Origin: Coleophoma eucalyptorum
Taxonomy: Eukaryota > Ascomycota > Leotiomycetes > Helotiales > Dermateaceae
Direction of reading: 5' to 3'
NCBI GenBank assembly: GCA_026120035.1
Contig: JALRME010000008.1
Span: 1,240,001-1,304,000 of the forward strand
Length of the DNA: 64,000 nt
Position numbers and translations under genes: made by a program. Under the pieces are notes generated by a model. That model was not told the DNA's origin. It ran no database searches and saw only the letters and a list, made by a program, of their open reading frames with translations. This document shows, one piece after another, positions 34,317-44,721 of this stretch (the first letter of the stretch is position 1; every line of letters begins with the position of its first letter).

Positions 34317-34702
34317 TGTTGGAACACCACCCTTCGTTCAGGTGGTGTCCAATGCCAAGTTCGAGCTCGACTTGGTCTTTGATAGCTATCAAGAGGTTTC
34401 GCTGAACCTACGCATTGGACGCACAGTAGGGGTACCGTACTAGCTACACGCTCAGGTTATCCTTCTTTAATGAGAATAATCCAAGTGTATTGTAGCGTGT
34501 TGCCCCCTCTCAAGAGGGGGCTCTAATTCTTAAATACATCAGAAATTTACCCTCCTTATGCGACGACGCAAGGGATGTATCTTCCCCTACGTTAACGATA
34601 CCTCTCTATATGAGACCACCCGTACGAACATCCTGCAACCGAAGACCTCTATAGTAGTCCCTTAAGGACCTGATAGGGATATCCGATTATCCCAACACAT
34701 CT
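34312..34702. mobile_element. solo LTR (Ty1/copia-type ends) with 5-bp target duplication
   Basis: A 381-bp insertion (34317-34697) begins TGTTGG and ends CCAACA, the short inverted ends typical of Ty1/copia LTRs. It is flanked by CATAT (34312-34316) and CATCT (34698-34702), a 5-bp target duplication with one mismatch. The homologous copy B lacks the insertion and shows the intact site. Two hairpins occur inside: GGAACACCACC against GGTGGTGTCC (34321-34350), and a perfect 9-bp stem with a CA loop at 34502-34521. No internal retroelement sequence is present, consistent with LTR-LTR recombination. Confidence 0.85.
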
Positions 34703-34745
34703 AATTACAAACAGTACTAGTATACTACAATTTGCAGAAATTCCT
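34703..34745 (+). repeat. dispersed repeat, copy A, right part
   Basis: TACAAACAG.ACTAGTATACT and the following bases match copy B at about 37556-37600, completing copy A beyond the LTR. Confidence 0.75.
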
Positions 34746-34756
34746 ATGTTAAGGAA

Positions 34757-35035
34757 AGTCGAATTTCTTTTAGAAACATTGCATACGGAAATTATGACTT
34801 TGGTCGATGGTGAAAGATCTAATTAAAGCCTTTTTTAATATTGATTATATAGCTAAAGCTATCTACTGCGGCCTGGAGGATATTAAGCCAAGTGCAGTAT
34901 TTAGTTTACTTCTCTCCAGACTATTGACACAATGAACCTCTTCATTTGTTAATTTCCTTGGAGATGAGTGCTTCCGGCCAAGCTCTTTCTATTCTGTGAT
35001 GTATGTGTATTTAGACAACTTAAGCTTATATCTCT
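34757..35035 (+). pseudogene. duplicated 3' fragment of the acetyltransferase gene
   Basis: Bases from GTCGAATTTCTTTTAGAAAC onward match the last codons of the acetyltransferase at 29632. Shared: ACTTTGGTCGAT, GTGAAAGATCTAATTAA including the stop codon, and TTTAATATTGATT in the 3' flank. Weaker likeness runs to about 35035 (AAGCTTATATCTC). Only the end of the gene is present, about 70 bp of coding sequence. Confidence 0.8.
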
Positions 35036-35069
35036 ATCGTACATAAACACTTGGCAGCATCGGTCAAAT

Positions 35070-35771
35070 TTAACGTTTCTCTGAGGCCTTAAATTCTGTA
35101 GAAGCCTTTCTCTGTGCTAACCTCCGCTCAGCCTGATTCAGAACTTTCGTGACGCTAGACCTAGCCTTCAACCTCTCCAGCCATGCCTGGAGGTTAGGAA
35201 ATTCCTCTGCTGGGTCAAATGCCCCTGCAGCCATGCTTTTAAGCTCGATCTGCCAAGGAATCCAAGCGAGATCTACGTATGAACATTTGTCGCCTACTAG
35301 ATACAGGCGGGATGCAAGATGCTTGTCCAGAACCTTCGAAACTCGGCGAGCTTCGTCTACAAATCTTCGAATGACCCCTGGAATCTTTTCTGGATAATGG
35401 TGCTGGAAGTAGTATACCTGGCCGTAGTAAGGTCCTTGGCCAGAGACTTGGAAAAAGAGCCATTGCTTGGCGTGGTAATACTCGCTAGTTCCGGCAAGAA
35501 AACTGAGTCTATTTGCTTTGTCATATTCGGCAACAAGATATTCAAGAATTGCACCAGATTCCCAGATGGTCATGCCAGTGTTAGGATCTTCAAGAGCTGG
35601 GAGACGGCCATTTGGATTGATAGCTTCATATGTAGGGGTTTTGAGCTCGGCGTGAGGAATATAATTCGGAGTCCAGGGAAGGTCAAGCTCGTCGAGAAGC
35701 ATGGCCACCTTTGGAGGATTTGGTCCGTCAAGACCTCCCCAAAGGATTATGGGCTGTAATTTGCTAGACAT
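35070..35771 (-). CDS. glutathione S-transferase, Ure2-like
   Basis: Intronless 233-aa protein. The N-terminal thioredoxin-like domain (LWGGLDGPNPPKVAMLLDEL, NPNGRLPALEDPNTGMTIWESGAILEYL) carries the usual glutathione-site ESGAI. The C-terminal helical domain includes QWLFFQVSGQGPYYGQ, typical of fungal Ure2p-like/GTT GSTs, and ends with LVGDKCSYVDLAW. Such enzymes conjugate glutathione to electrophiles or act as peroxidases in the cytosol. It is intact although flanked on both sides by repeats and duplication debris. Start at ATG 35771; the frame has no competing Met nearby. Confidence 0.9.
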   Translation of the reverse strand: MSSKLQPIILWGGLDGPNPPKVAMLLDELDLPWTPNYIPHAELKTPTYEAINPNGRLPALEDPNTGMTIWESGAILEYLVAEYDKANRLSFLAGTSEYYHAKQWLFFQVSGQGPYYGQVYYFQHHYPEKIPGVIRRFVDEARRVSKVLDKHLASRLYLVGDKCSYVDLAWIPWQIELKSMAAGAFDPAEEFPNLQAWLERLKARSSVTKVLNQAERRLAQRKASTEFKASEKR

Positions 35772-36984
35772 TGAGGTTGTTGAAAGATAGATACTTCAAC
35801 GACAAGCGATGATTTCAACATAAAAAAGACGAATAGGCGTTCAAACAGAAAGTTGAACAATAGCTTTGATTGTGTGTGTTCTCTGCTTAAAAGGCGGAAG
35901 TAAATTATCCTTGTTTTATAAAAAAGAAGTTACGTTCAACTGAGGTACTGTCTTGTCTTCTCAAGTGCTAAATGATAGTAGTACTTCATTTTTGGCTTAT
36001 GACTCACTTTCACATCTCTTATTTTTAAATTCTAATTTGTCAGCCAGTTGATTACCCCGCTCTGGGAAGCACTTGTACGAAGTGCAGTCAGCACTAATAA
36101 ACGCGAAATGTACGGATTTCTGGTATTTTGGCGAATCCTCTTATTAATCCCGCCTGATAACTCCATAATACGGATGAACTATGCACTCACTCCTTTACAA
36201 CCTATACTTAGTAATACAATATTAATGATTGGCTTATATCCATTCAAAAAAAGAGAGATTGTTGCTGTATCTAAATCTCTTGAGTACTTTCATGAAAGGT
36301 CACGTCACCCCTCGTACCACATTCACATGGCCTTGTTAGGAATATGTCGGATATTTGGTTCCAAGCTCATAGCTCAGTTATGGCCAACTTCTGCATATGG
36401 ATAGGTGATTAGCATCTCTATGAGACTCGCAGAAATTTCCCTCCTTGTTACTAGTACCATCAGCTATGGTTGACAAAGTTAGCATCGTATCGTTGCTCTA
36501 GCCGACGTTAATCGGCATCGGCATAGCCGAGCTAGGAACCCGGTCGGGAATTTGGAGCTCGGGAGCAAGAGTTAGAGCGGGAAGACTAGAACCAAAGGCT
36601 ACTACTAGCTTAGTCTTCGCACCGTGGCTCTCACTGTGCTTCTTATACCTTTGCAATTTACATTTTATTTTTCTCCTCTTCTTTCTTCTTTTATTTTGAG
36701 CTTGACTGTTTTTTCAGTGCAAATGTATTTGATCCTACATTTGTGTTTTCGTGGCAGATTCGCTAAAACTTGTCGCCTGGTACTGTAAATCGATCATAGA
36801 CTGCAGTAGTGGATGGATCAGAGCACAGCCGTATATGGTTGTCCTGAGAACTCATAGCCTTCAAAATCTCAAGCAACCAATCTGACTCGCCACATGAGTT
36901 CCACCCAGGAGCGAGAGGTGGGACCTGTGGATTATATCACTGGAAGGGCGAGCAAGGTGGAAAGAGGTTGTGAGGAACATCTAG
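35772..36984. other. intergenic before repeat copy B
   Basis: About 1.2 kb. An open frame at 36048-36404 has no family character. A short region near 36500-36560 is relatively GC-rich with scattered CGGCAT and CCGAGC words. No gene supported. Confidence 0.45.
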
Positions 36985-37600
36985 AGTGTAGATACTTAAA
37001 AAAGAACTGTCTCCAAAATAATATGGCATGCATAGTGTTCACAGTGCCCAGTTTCTCAGAACACAACTGAGCTATCATCATAGTGGATGTTTTAATTTGG
37101 GGTCTCCTTAATTTATTCTTGGCATTATTACATCAGAAGTGGGATGGATGATCAAAACAAAACGTGCGTATCACCACCATGCACCAAATAGTTCACATGT
37201 CTTTAAAGCAAACATCTACGCCTGATCCGAGAGAAACGTAATGAGCTTGATCAAGCAACTGGCTTATCATAATATTCGAAGTATAAAACATACATCACTG
37301 GCCAGCACGTGATCGAGTATTCAGTGTCTTGCTTGTTACATAGAGGTGCTAAAAGGTTTATTTACCTACAGAAAATGAAAACCCACAATGTAGAGAACTT
37401 AGAAATTCAAGGAAATCGGGGGCTTGCGAATCTACGTAAGCAGGGCAGGCAAGTCAGATATCAAAACTTTACACCGGTATCCCTTGAAATACTGAAGCGA
37501 ATAAACGAGCGTCATAGGAGCACGTTGCAACACGTGCTACGAGTAGATCATATATTTACAAACAGGACTAGTATACTGCAATTTGCAGAAATTTCCATGC
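36985..37600 (+). repeat. dispersed repeat, copy B (uninterrupted)
   Basis: Diverged second copy of the 33730-34745 repeat, direct orientation, 3.3 kb downstream. Lacks the solo LTR. Ends within about 150 bp of the GH28 start codon. Confidence 0.8.
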
Positions 37601-37752
37601 TAAATATAATACAGGTTGATTGGTCAACATGGTAGCGCTATGGATTTGAGTCTATACGGCGATCGATGCTGCGAAGTATATATGATAGCCGTATTGTTGT
37701 CGAGTATTTTTTTGAAGCTGGCATCTCAAGATCGTGGTTACTTATCTCCATT

Positions 37753-39228
37753 ATGAAATCTCCTACTTCTAATTTGACAAAGTTTGCTCTTGCAGTAGCA
37801 GCCCTGTCTAAGGCGGCTGGAGCATCCAGTGTGCCGGTGCTTTCATACACTACCCCTGCTCCTGCCGCAACACATGCACTTAATGTCTCTACATATTACC
37901 CCGACTTTGCGACCCTTACGGTCTCAGTGCCACAGCTGACCCTTCCTCTAACGGCTGCTACCGATTATGTTGTGGGCGGTAGTGGCGTCTCGCGATCGGC
38001 CCCATCCCCAGCTTCAGCGGTTGCTGTCTGCACCGTTATTCCCCACGGCTGGGGGCGGGATGATGCACAGCAGATCTTAGCTGCAGTCGAAGCCTGTGGA
38101 ACAGATGGTGAGATTACGCTGCCTGCACCCTATGTGTATACGATTGCTAGTCGGCTGTACATGAAGCTTGTGCGTGCGAAGCTCAATATCTTTGGCACAC
38201 TCTCCTTCACACCGGATATCGGATATTGGATTGACAACTCGCATCGCGTGGAGTTTCAGAACCAGAGCGCTGCATGGGTTGTGGAAGGTGAAGACTTTGT
38301 CATCTCCGGTGGAGCATGGTCCCAGGGAGGTGTTGAGGGTAATGGCCAGGCTTGGTATGGTAGGGCTGCCGGACAAAGTAACCAATATGGTCGACCCATG
38401 CCTCTGGCGATCTACAACAGCACCAATGTCACAGTTCAAGATTTCTCTTTCAATCAACCGCAATTCTGGACCTTCTGGGTTCAGGATTCCTATGACGTTA
38501 GTTTGACCGGCATTCATATCAATGGTACCAATACCGATCCCTTTGGTAACGGATCCAACTGGGAAACGAACATCGATGGAATTGACTCTATGCGAGTGAG
38601 TGGCTTGACCCTTGAGGATTGGGAATTCCATGGTGGCGATGACTGCTTTGCTCCTAAGGGCAACTCGACTAACATGGTCCTGCGAAATATCACCTGTGTC
38701 GGCGGCGGTATTGCATTCGGCAGCATTGGCCAATATCAAGAGTCGCCCGATTATATCACCAATGTCACGGCAACTGATATCTACGTTACCCAGAAGATTA
38801 GCCCCGTATACGGCGGGGCCACTGTCAATGGCGGTGCTTATTTCAAGTCATGGGTCGGGGTCGAAGAGGGAACTCCGCCACAAGGCGGAGGCGGTGGTAC
38901 CGGTCGTGTATGGAACGTAACGTTCGAAAATCTCCAGGTCGACGGTGTGAAACAAGCGGTCTACATCAACAAGTGCTATTATAAAGTTGCTGACCAGGCC
39001 AATTATTGCGATACATCAACCCTACTGTTTGAGGAACTCACCTTTACCAATGTAACGGGCGTAGTATCCTCAGACTATGGAGTCTCCTTCAACTGTTCTG
39101 CTGCAGCACCTTGCCAAGATCTGGCTGTGTATGACTTGGACTTAACCATGTCCAATGGAACTGAATCTGGTGTGTATTGTGATAATGTAGAGAGCTTGGC
39201 AGGAGTCAACTGTACTGTAAGCAATTAG
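37753..39228 (+). CDS. secreted GH28 pectinase-like enzyme (exo-polygalacturonase/rhamnogalacturonase type)
   Basis: Intronless 491-aa secreted protein: signal peptide MKSPTSNLTKFALAVAAL, a Ser/Thr/Pro-rich stretch, then a right-handed beta-helix. GH28 landmarks in order: NIDGIDS for the canonical NTDG, GGDDCFAPKGNSTN for the catalytic Asp pair, GGGIAFGSIGQY where polygalacturonases have GHGxSxGS, and YFKSW in the RIK position. The enzyme hydrolyses pectic polymers outside the cell. The catalytic-loop His is Gly here, a difference known from rhamnogalacturonan-active members, so substrate is unclear. Many N-x-S/T sites suggest glycosylation. ATG 37753 was chosen over an upstream in-frame Met at 37666 because it begins the signal peptide; a TATATATG lies 76 bases upstream. 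Confidence 0.85.
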   Translation: MKSPTSNLTKFALAVAALSKAAGASSVPVLSYTTPAPAATHALNVSTYYPDFATLTVSVPQLTLPLTAATDYVVGGSGVSRSAPSPASAVAVCTVIPHGWGRDDAQQILAAVEACGTDGEITLPAPYVYTIASRLYMKLVRAKLNIFGTLSFTPDIGYWIDNSHRVEFQNQSAAWVVEGEDFVISGGAWSQGGVEGNGQAWYGRAAGQSNQYGRPMPLAIYNSTNVTVQDFSFNQPQFWTFWVQDSYDVSLTGIHINGTNTDPFGNGSNWETNIDGIDSMRVSGLTLEDWEFHGGDDCFAPKGNSTNMVLRNITCVGGGIAFGSIGQYQESPDYITNVTATDIYVTQKISPVYGGATVNGGAYFKSWVGVEEGTPPQGGGGGTGRVWNVTFENLQVDGVKQAVYINKCYYKVADQANYCDTSTLLFEELTFTNVTGVVSSDYGVSFNCSAAAPCQDLAVYDLDLTMSNGTESGVYCDNVESLAGVNCTVSN

Positions 39229-40370
39229 GAATGAAATGACAAGGATTAAAAGAGATAGATACCATGGGGCCGATTAAGTTAGCCGAAAGATAAGCTGTTT
39301 TATATAACTCATAACTTAATTTAACCTTGTATTAAGATTTCTTCACTCTTAAGCTTTTTGATATTATAAGAATATCTTTTGTTACATTAACCAGTTATAG
39401 CCTTTCTGTAATACTTGTATAATTGCAATGTCGGTTTCTATAACCATAGAGTGAGTGCTTTGTAAACTATACCCCTAACAACTAGACTTTGTATACAAAC
39501 ATTATAATCGTTTGTGTTCTTCCTACTTGATAACTTTAGAATCTCCTAGAAGATACGAGAACCCCACTCTAGCTATCTCCAATTTATAGCTATAGGGTTG
39601 GAACTTAATTAGTTTGCGCATCTCTATCTTATATCTTGAAATGGCAGTTGTATAAATACTGGGGGCAATACAAGGGAAGATCCGTCGAAAATGACAGGGT
39701 TGCCACATACCGTAGATCAAAACACGGGGGCTTAGCTTCAGGCAGTTAAATTCACAGCAAAGCATCATTGTCCTAAATAGGCAATTTTGGTCAAGGTAGA
39801 GGTCGCGTGCCGTCACTCTCACAATGTGATTCGGTAGGAGCATTCACTTCGTATCTGCGAACATGCGATTCGAGTTAATGACTTTGAATCTCATTTACAT
39901 CCCACTTTTCATTAAACTGACGACAATATATGATCTCTTTCATATAATTTTCTGCCTGCCTTTTTAAGATATGCTACTTTTAACCTTCTTATTGCGATAA
40001 CTTTAAACTTTAGTCTATCTCGTATCGTACCTGAAATTGAAGTTAAATATACAATACTACCTTGCTTTTTTCTACCAATACCCTTGAGAGTCAACATACT
40101 GGAACGTAGTATATGCACAAAAGATACCAGTCCTGCAGAATATCGGCTCATATTGTCGAAAATAAAATGAAAGAGCGCCCATCCTACAAAACACCTTCTA
40201 ATGCCGGAATCTGGTCATGCAGACGCTCGTATTGATAGCATTCCCCCTTGACACCGCCAACTGGTTCCAGGATATGGTAGATAAGGTATTTTCCAAATGC
40301 CGATGCTTCGTTAGAACAACATCGTGAACGATAGTTGCGTGAGTATCCGATGGTAAGCGTATTTATGGGA
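39229..40370. other. intergenic
   Basis: About 1.1 kb between the pectinase-like gene and the subtilisin gene. No gene supported. Confidence 0.5.
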
Positions 40371-40380
40371 TATATATAAG
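40371..40380 (+). promoter_or_regulatory. TATA box of the subtilisin gene
   Basis: TATATATAAG, 91 bases upstream of the ATG at 40462. Confidence 0.5.
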
Positions 40381-40461
40381 AAATGAATCATCCGCAAGGG
40401 AAAGGGCTATTCTGTACAGCAAGTCATTTCTTAATATACTAGCAAAAGCAGGGAGACAATC

Positions 40462-43323
40462 ATGCTTCTCTACGGCGCAATCATACTTGCAATTGGAATC
40501 TGTTGCTCAGCAGCAGCTGCAGTAAATAAAACAGTTGGAGATGTCCTTCCTGGAGCTTACATTGTGCAATTCGAACCCGGCTACGTACAGAATTGCAAAT
40601 CTTTATTTTTCAATTAAGACTAATATGACCATAGGAGTCCGCGGACGATTTCTATCAAAGCTTGCAAACTCACGGTATTGAAACCGTTCACCGCCAAACA
40701 TTTGCAGTGGCTCCTTTTCCGGGAACTTCATTCCATCTTACGTCAGGCGATGATTCAGAATTGGACAGAATCTCAAATCTCGCCCAAGTGAAAGCAATTT
40801 CACCTGTTCGACTTGCCACTCTCCTTGCCCCGCCAAGCAAGAGCTTTCAACGGGAGAAGAAGGCCAAGGTTGCGAAACGAGATGAATTACCCCCAATTAC
40901 CATTAGCAATGATACCATAACCCCCCATATTATGACGTGAGTAGTCAAAAACTTCTTGAAGATCGTTTGGACATCAAATACTAATTACTAAATCTAGTGG
41001 CGTTGATAAACTTCACAAGGAGGGTCTCACTGGAAAAGGAATGAAGATCGCTATCGTCGATTCTGGGTTAGTTAGTCTAAAATATTGATTAGACACTATT
41101 GTTGATTTTTAACACAGTATTGACTACACACTTCCAGCTCTTGGAGGTGGATTTGGACCTGGTTACAAAGTGAGCTTTGGATATGATCTTGTTGGTGACG
41201 CCTACACTGGTAGCAGCACCCCTGTCCCAGATGATGATCCTACGGATTGTTTTGGGCATGGCACTCACGTGGCAGGAATTATCGGGGCCGAAAACGATCC
41301 GTATGTGCTTGGAGTTGCTCCTGGAGCAACCCTCGGCATCTATAAGGTGTTTGGCTGTACTGATGGTACGGTTGCCACTGATGTTTTGATTAGCGCTTTC
41401 ACAATGGCCCATAATGAAGGCGTTGATCTCATCACTGCCAGTCTCGGATATGCTAATGGCTGGCCTGAAGAGTATAAAGATTTTTTATCTTTCTGTAATA
41501 CGATTATTAACGTTTCATAGGGCTTTCACCGCTGCAGTTGCAGCAATAGTCTCAGCCGGAACTCCTTGTACCATAGCCGCTGGTAATGGTGGCGCCGACG
41601 GCATGTATCTCGCATCGGCAGCAGCTTCTGGCACAGATGTAACTTCTGTGGGCTCTATAGAAAACACTCATGTGCCCGAAACACTAAACAGCGCAACGTG
41701 GACAACTGGCAATGGAACAGCCGAGACATTTGGTTACAACATTGCCACAGGAATTTTTGGAAATATCACTATGCCAATCTGGGCAGACACTTACAACACG
41801 AGTATTGTGGATGATGGCTGCTATGGCTTCGATCCCAGTGTAAATCTCACTGGAAAGATTGCTTTGATCCGTCGTGGAACATGCACCTTCGATACCAAAG
41901 TTTCATCTGCATTAGCTGCCGGGTCTACTTACGTTCTTTTCTACGACAATGTGGAAGGGACGATAAGCGCATTGGTAAATAGCTTAATCGTTGATGGAGC
42001 TGCAATGGTTGACCCAGAAGTTGGTGCAGCTTGGATTGCACTTTTGGCCGCAGGCATCGAAGTTGAGGTTACTTTCAGCATACCAAACAGCATTTACATT
42101 AACTCACCTGGCTCTGTGAACACTGCTGCTGGCGGATATATGGATACCTTTACTACATTGAGTCTCACAAATGAGAATACGATTACGCCTATTGTTTCTG
42201 CTCCAGGTGGTAGCATTCTTTCGACATATCTCACAACCTGGGGCAGCTATGCAGTTATGTCTGGTACTTCTATGGCTACGCCGTTCATTGCTGGTGTAAT
42301 TGCTCTTTACCTTGAAGCTAACGGTAAGGGGGCAAGCCCAAAGGAGCTCAACGCTCTTCTAGCAGCCTCCGCCACACCTCTCAATTATAATGATGGGACA
42401 TCGACTTACCCTTACTATGCACCAGTACCACAACAAGGAGGTAAATATTTTTATTCCTAAACTTTGGTTCAACTCTAACATTTCAAATAGCTGGTATGAT
42501 AAATGCATACCAAATGGTTCATGGCACTGTACAACTTAGTGCCGCTAATATCGCCTTTAATGACACGGGAAATTTTGTTACTGACGCTCACTTCGATATA
42601 CACAATACTGGAACGGAAACCACAACCTATGAACTTTCTCACGAACCTGCGGCAAATATGTATGCACTTTCGTCGGCAAGCCAGTTCGCTAAATTCCCAG
42701 TGCCAATGGATACACAATACTCAAGTATAAGCCTTTCGCTATCATCTGTAACTCTCAAACCTGGTGAGAAACAGCGCATCGATGTTACGGTTAAACCTGA
42801 ACCAGCACTGGATGGGAGTCTAGTCCCTGTATACAGCGGCTTCATCAAGATGTCTTCCGATTCCGAAAGTTATAGAATTCCTTATGCTGGCGTCGCAACC
42901 ACTTTATCTGATATGCCGATCCTTGTTCCCCAGAGCAATTTCTTTGTTTCTATTGAATACTACTACGCTACCTGGAATAACACTCAAATAAGACTCTTTT
43001 CTCCCTCCCAGCCATGGACATATTATTTCAGCACTTTCTGGGCCACATCTATCGCTCGGGTGGACATTGTTGGTGTCAATGTGACAAACACTATGAACGT
43101 ATCATCTCTGGCGGCTGTTGGATCCGCTCCTAATACCCCTTTGCAGTGGCTAGGCCGCTCAGGAAGCAATGATGCTGTCTTCAATGGAACTTTGGCTGAT
43201 GGCACCACACTTGGTTCCGGAGTATATAAAACCGTCTTAAGATTGGCAAAAGCTTTAGGCAGCTTCGATAAAGGCGAGTATGAGGAGTACAGCACCCTTT
43301 TTTACTGGGATGCTTCTGCATAA
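40462..43323 (+). CDS. secreted subtilisin-like serine protease (S8) with PA domain
   Basis: Six exons: 40462-40584, 40635-40936, 40998-41066, 41118-41471, 41521-42440, 42491-43323 (about 866 aa). Signal peptide LLYGAIILAIGICCSAAAA, then an I9-type inhibitor prodomain (GAYIVQFEPGY to ISPVRLATLL). The catalytic domain has Asp in IAIVDSGIDY, His in CFGHGTHVAGI, Asn in AAGNGG and Ser in SGTSMATPFIAGV, so the triad is complete. A protease-associated (PA) domain is inserted before the Ser (LTGKIALIRRGTCTF). The C-terminal 280 residues form a beta-rich Fn3-like region with N-glycosylation sites. This is the layout of minor extracellular protease Vpr and C5a-peptidase-like fungal enzymes. Every intron has GT-AG ends and frame-preserving phases. 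Role: extracellular protein digestion. Confidence 0.9.
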
Positions 43324-43923
43324 CTTTCACTACCCTGAGAAAAGAATTGGTCTAAGAATATAAGTTGAAAGTAAACAAAGTTTCATGAATACAAGATAGC
43401 TTTTAGCTTACAACTTGATAAGAGAGCCTTAGGCGAAGTGCATCGGTATCAAATATTACGCGGCTATATGTTGAGGAGCATTAGGCCTATGTCGATTTGA
43501 GGTTATACTTAAGTAGCTATGAGTAAATCGCATTCAAAAGATAGAGCTTCTTGATCAAATCAAACTAGATTTCAGAATTACCTATGTTATAAGCAATTCA
43601 AAATCACCAAATAACGACTGAGGGGGCTAAAAGAATGATAGTAATGAAAGAAATAGGATACTATAAAGCAACACAAGGAACTTACAATGACTGACAACAT
43701 TTTAACTCGTATAGTTAATACCTTTCGTAATAATTTATTCCACGGGCAAATAGGTCACGAAAATGCAAAAACGTCAAGTCGTAGACTTGTGCTTACCTTG
43801 GTATAAACTTTAATTTTTAGAACGAAGGCTTTTTTAAGTCAAATATAAAAGATTTAAATGAAAGATAACTCTCTACGCCTTAAAACTTGTTTCTAAAATA
43901 GCTGAAATCGTACTAGAGTCTTC
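43324..43923. other. AT-rich intergenic
   Basis: 600 bases, no gene supported. Confidence 0.5.
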
Positions 43924-44427
43924 TTAATCAACTTCCTGCTTATCAGAAACTTCCTTACCCCACTGGTCAAGAGTCTCAAGCGAAGACTGCGTGTCGGGAT
44001 GATCTATGCCCATGCACGTCTTCTGAGATCTAAGGCACTCTTCCATTAATTTCAATGCCTCTTTAAATTTCCCTTGGCCTTTCCATGTCAAGGCGAGATT
44101 ATGTAGGCTAATGAGTGTGGAACGATGGTCTTGCCCTAACACCTTCTTCCTCGTTTTTAATACTTGCATCTCCAAGTCTTCAGCTCCCTTCAAGCGTCCT
44201 TGATTTCGATATATCGAACCCATATTACCCATGCTAATTAGTGTGTGTGGATGGTCCTGCCCCAATACCCTCTTCCTCGTCTCTAAAACCTGCACCGCCA
44301 AGTCTTCAGCTTCCTTTAAGCGTCCTTGATTTCGATATATCGAACCCAGATTACCCATCGGATCTAGTATTAGATGAATCAATTCGTTGTTCTTAGGAGG
44401 ATTGTCGGAAGGCCATTTACTGGTCAA
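43924..44427 (-). pseudogene. TPR (kinesin-light-chain-type) fragment
   Basis: A minus-strand frame contains three tetratricopeptide units of the KLC/TPR_10 kind: GNLGSIYRNQGRLKEAEDL, then VLGQDHPHTLISMGNMGSIY, and NLALTWKGQGKFKEALKLME with HPDTQSSLETL. In fungi such repeats form the C-terminus of NB-ARC/NACHT or purine-phosphorylase NLR-like proteins. Nothing resembling the upstream domains lies to the right (44428-44720), and the first repeat starts abruptly after LILDPM. This is therefore a detached 3' end, possibly generated by unequal exchange between repeat units. Confidence 0.65.
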
Positions 44428-44721
44428 TCACGAGACCTCGTCACATGTTACATCCTTTCCACTGTCCAGCGCTTTCCCGACTCGAAGCGACGCGCCCGTA
44501 GGAGTGCCCGGAAGTGGGTCCGACGATTAACGTTAACGATTTTTCGAAACATCAAGATACTCTCTATTCCGCAACCCTCTACAGAGGTGGTCTGGCAACC
44601 TTTATTCACGTCATTGCTATGAGCTCACTTAAACTGGATTGGGGATTTCCATTCAGCCATTCTTCGATATCGAAACCCGACCGGCTCGCCCATCGCCCAA
44701 AGTAATCGCTTCTATTGTCTA

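Noticed and set aside
36048..36404. 118-codon open frame
   Set aside because: No domain, no signal, no splice support, AT-rich composition; likely chance.
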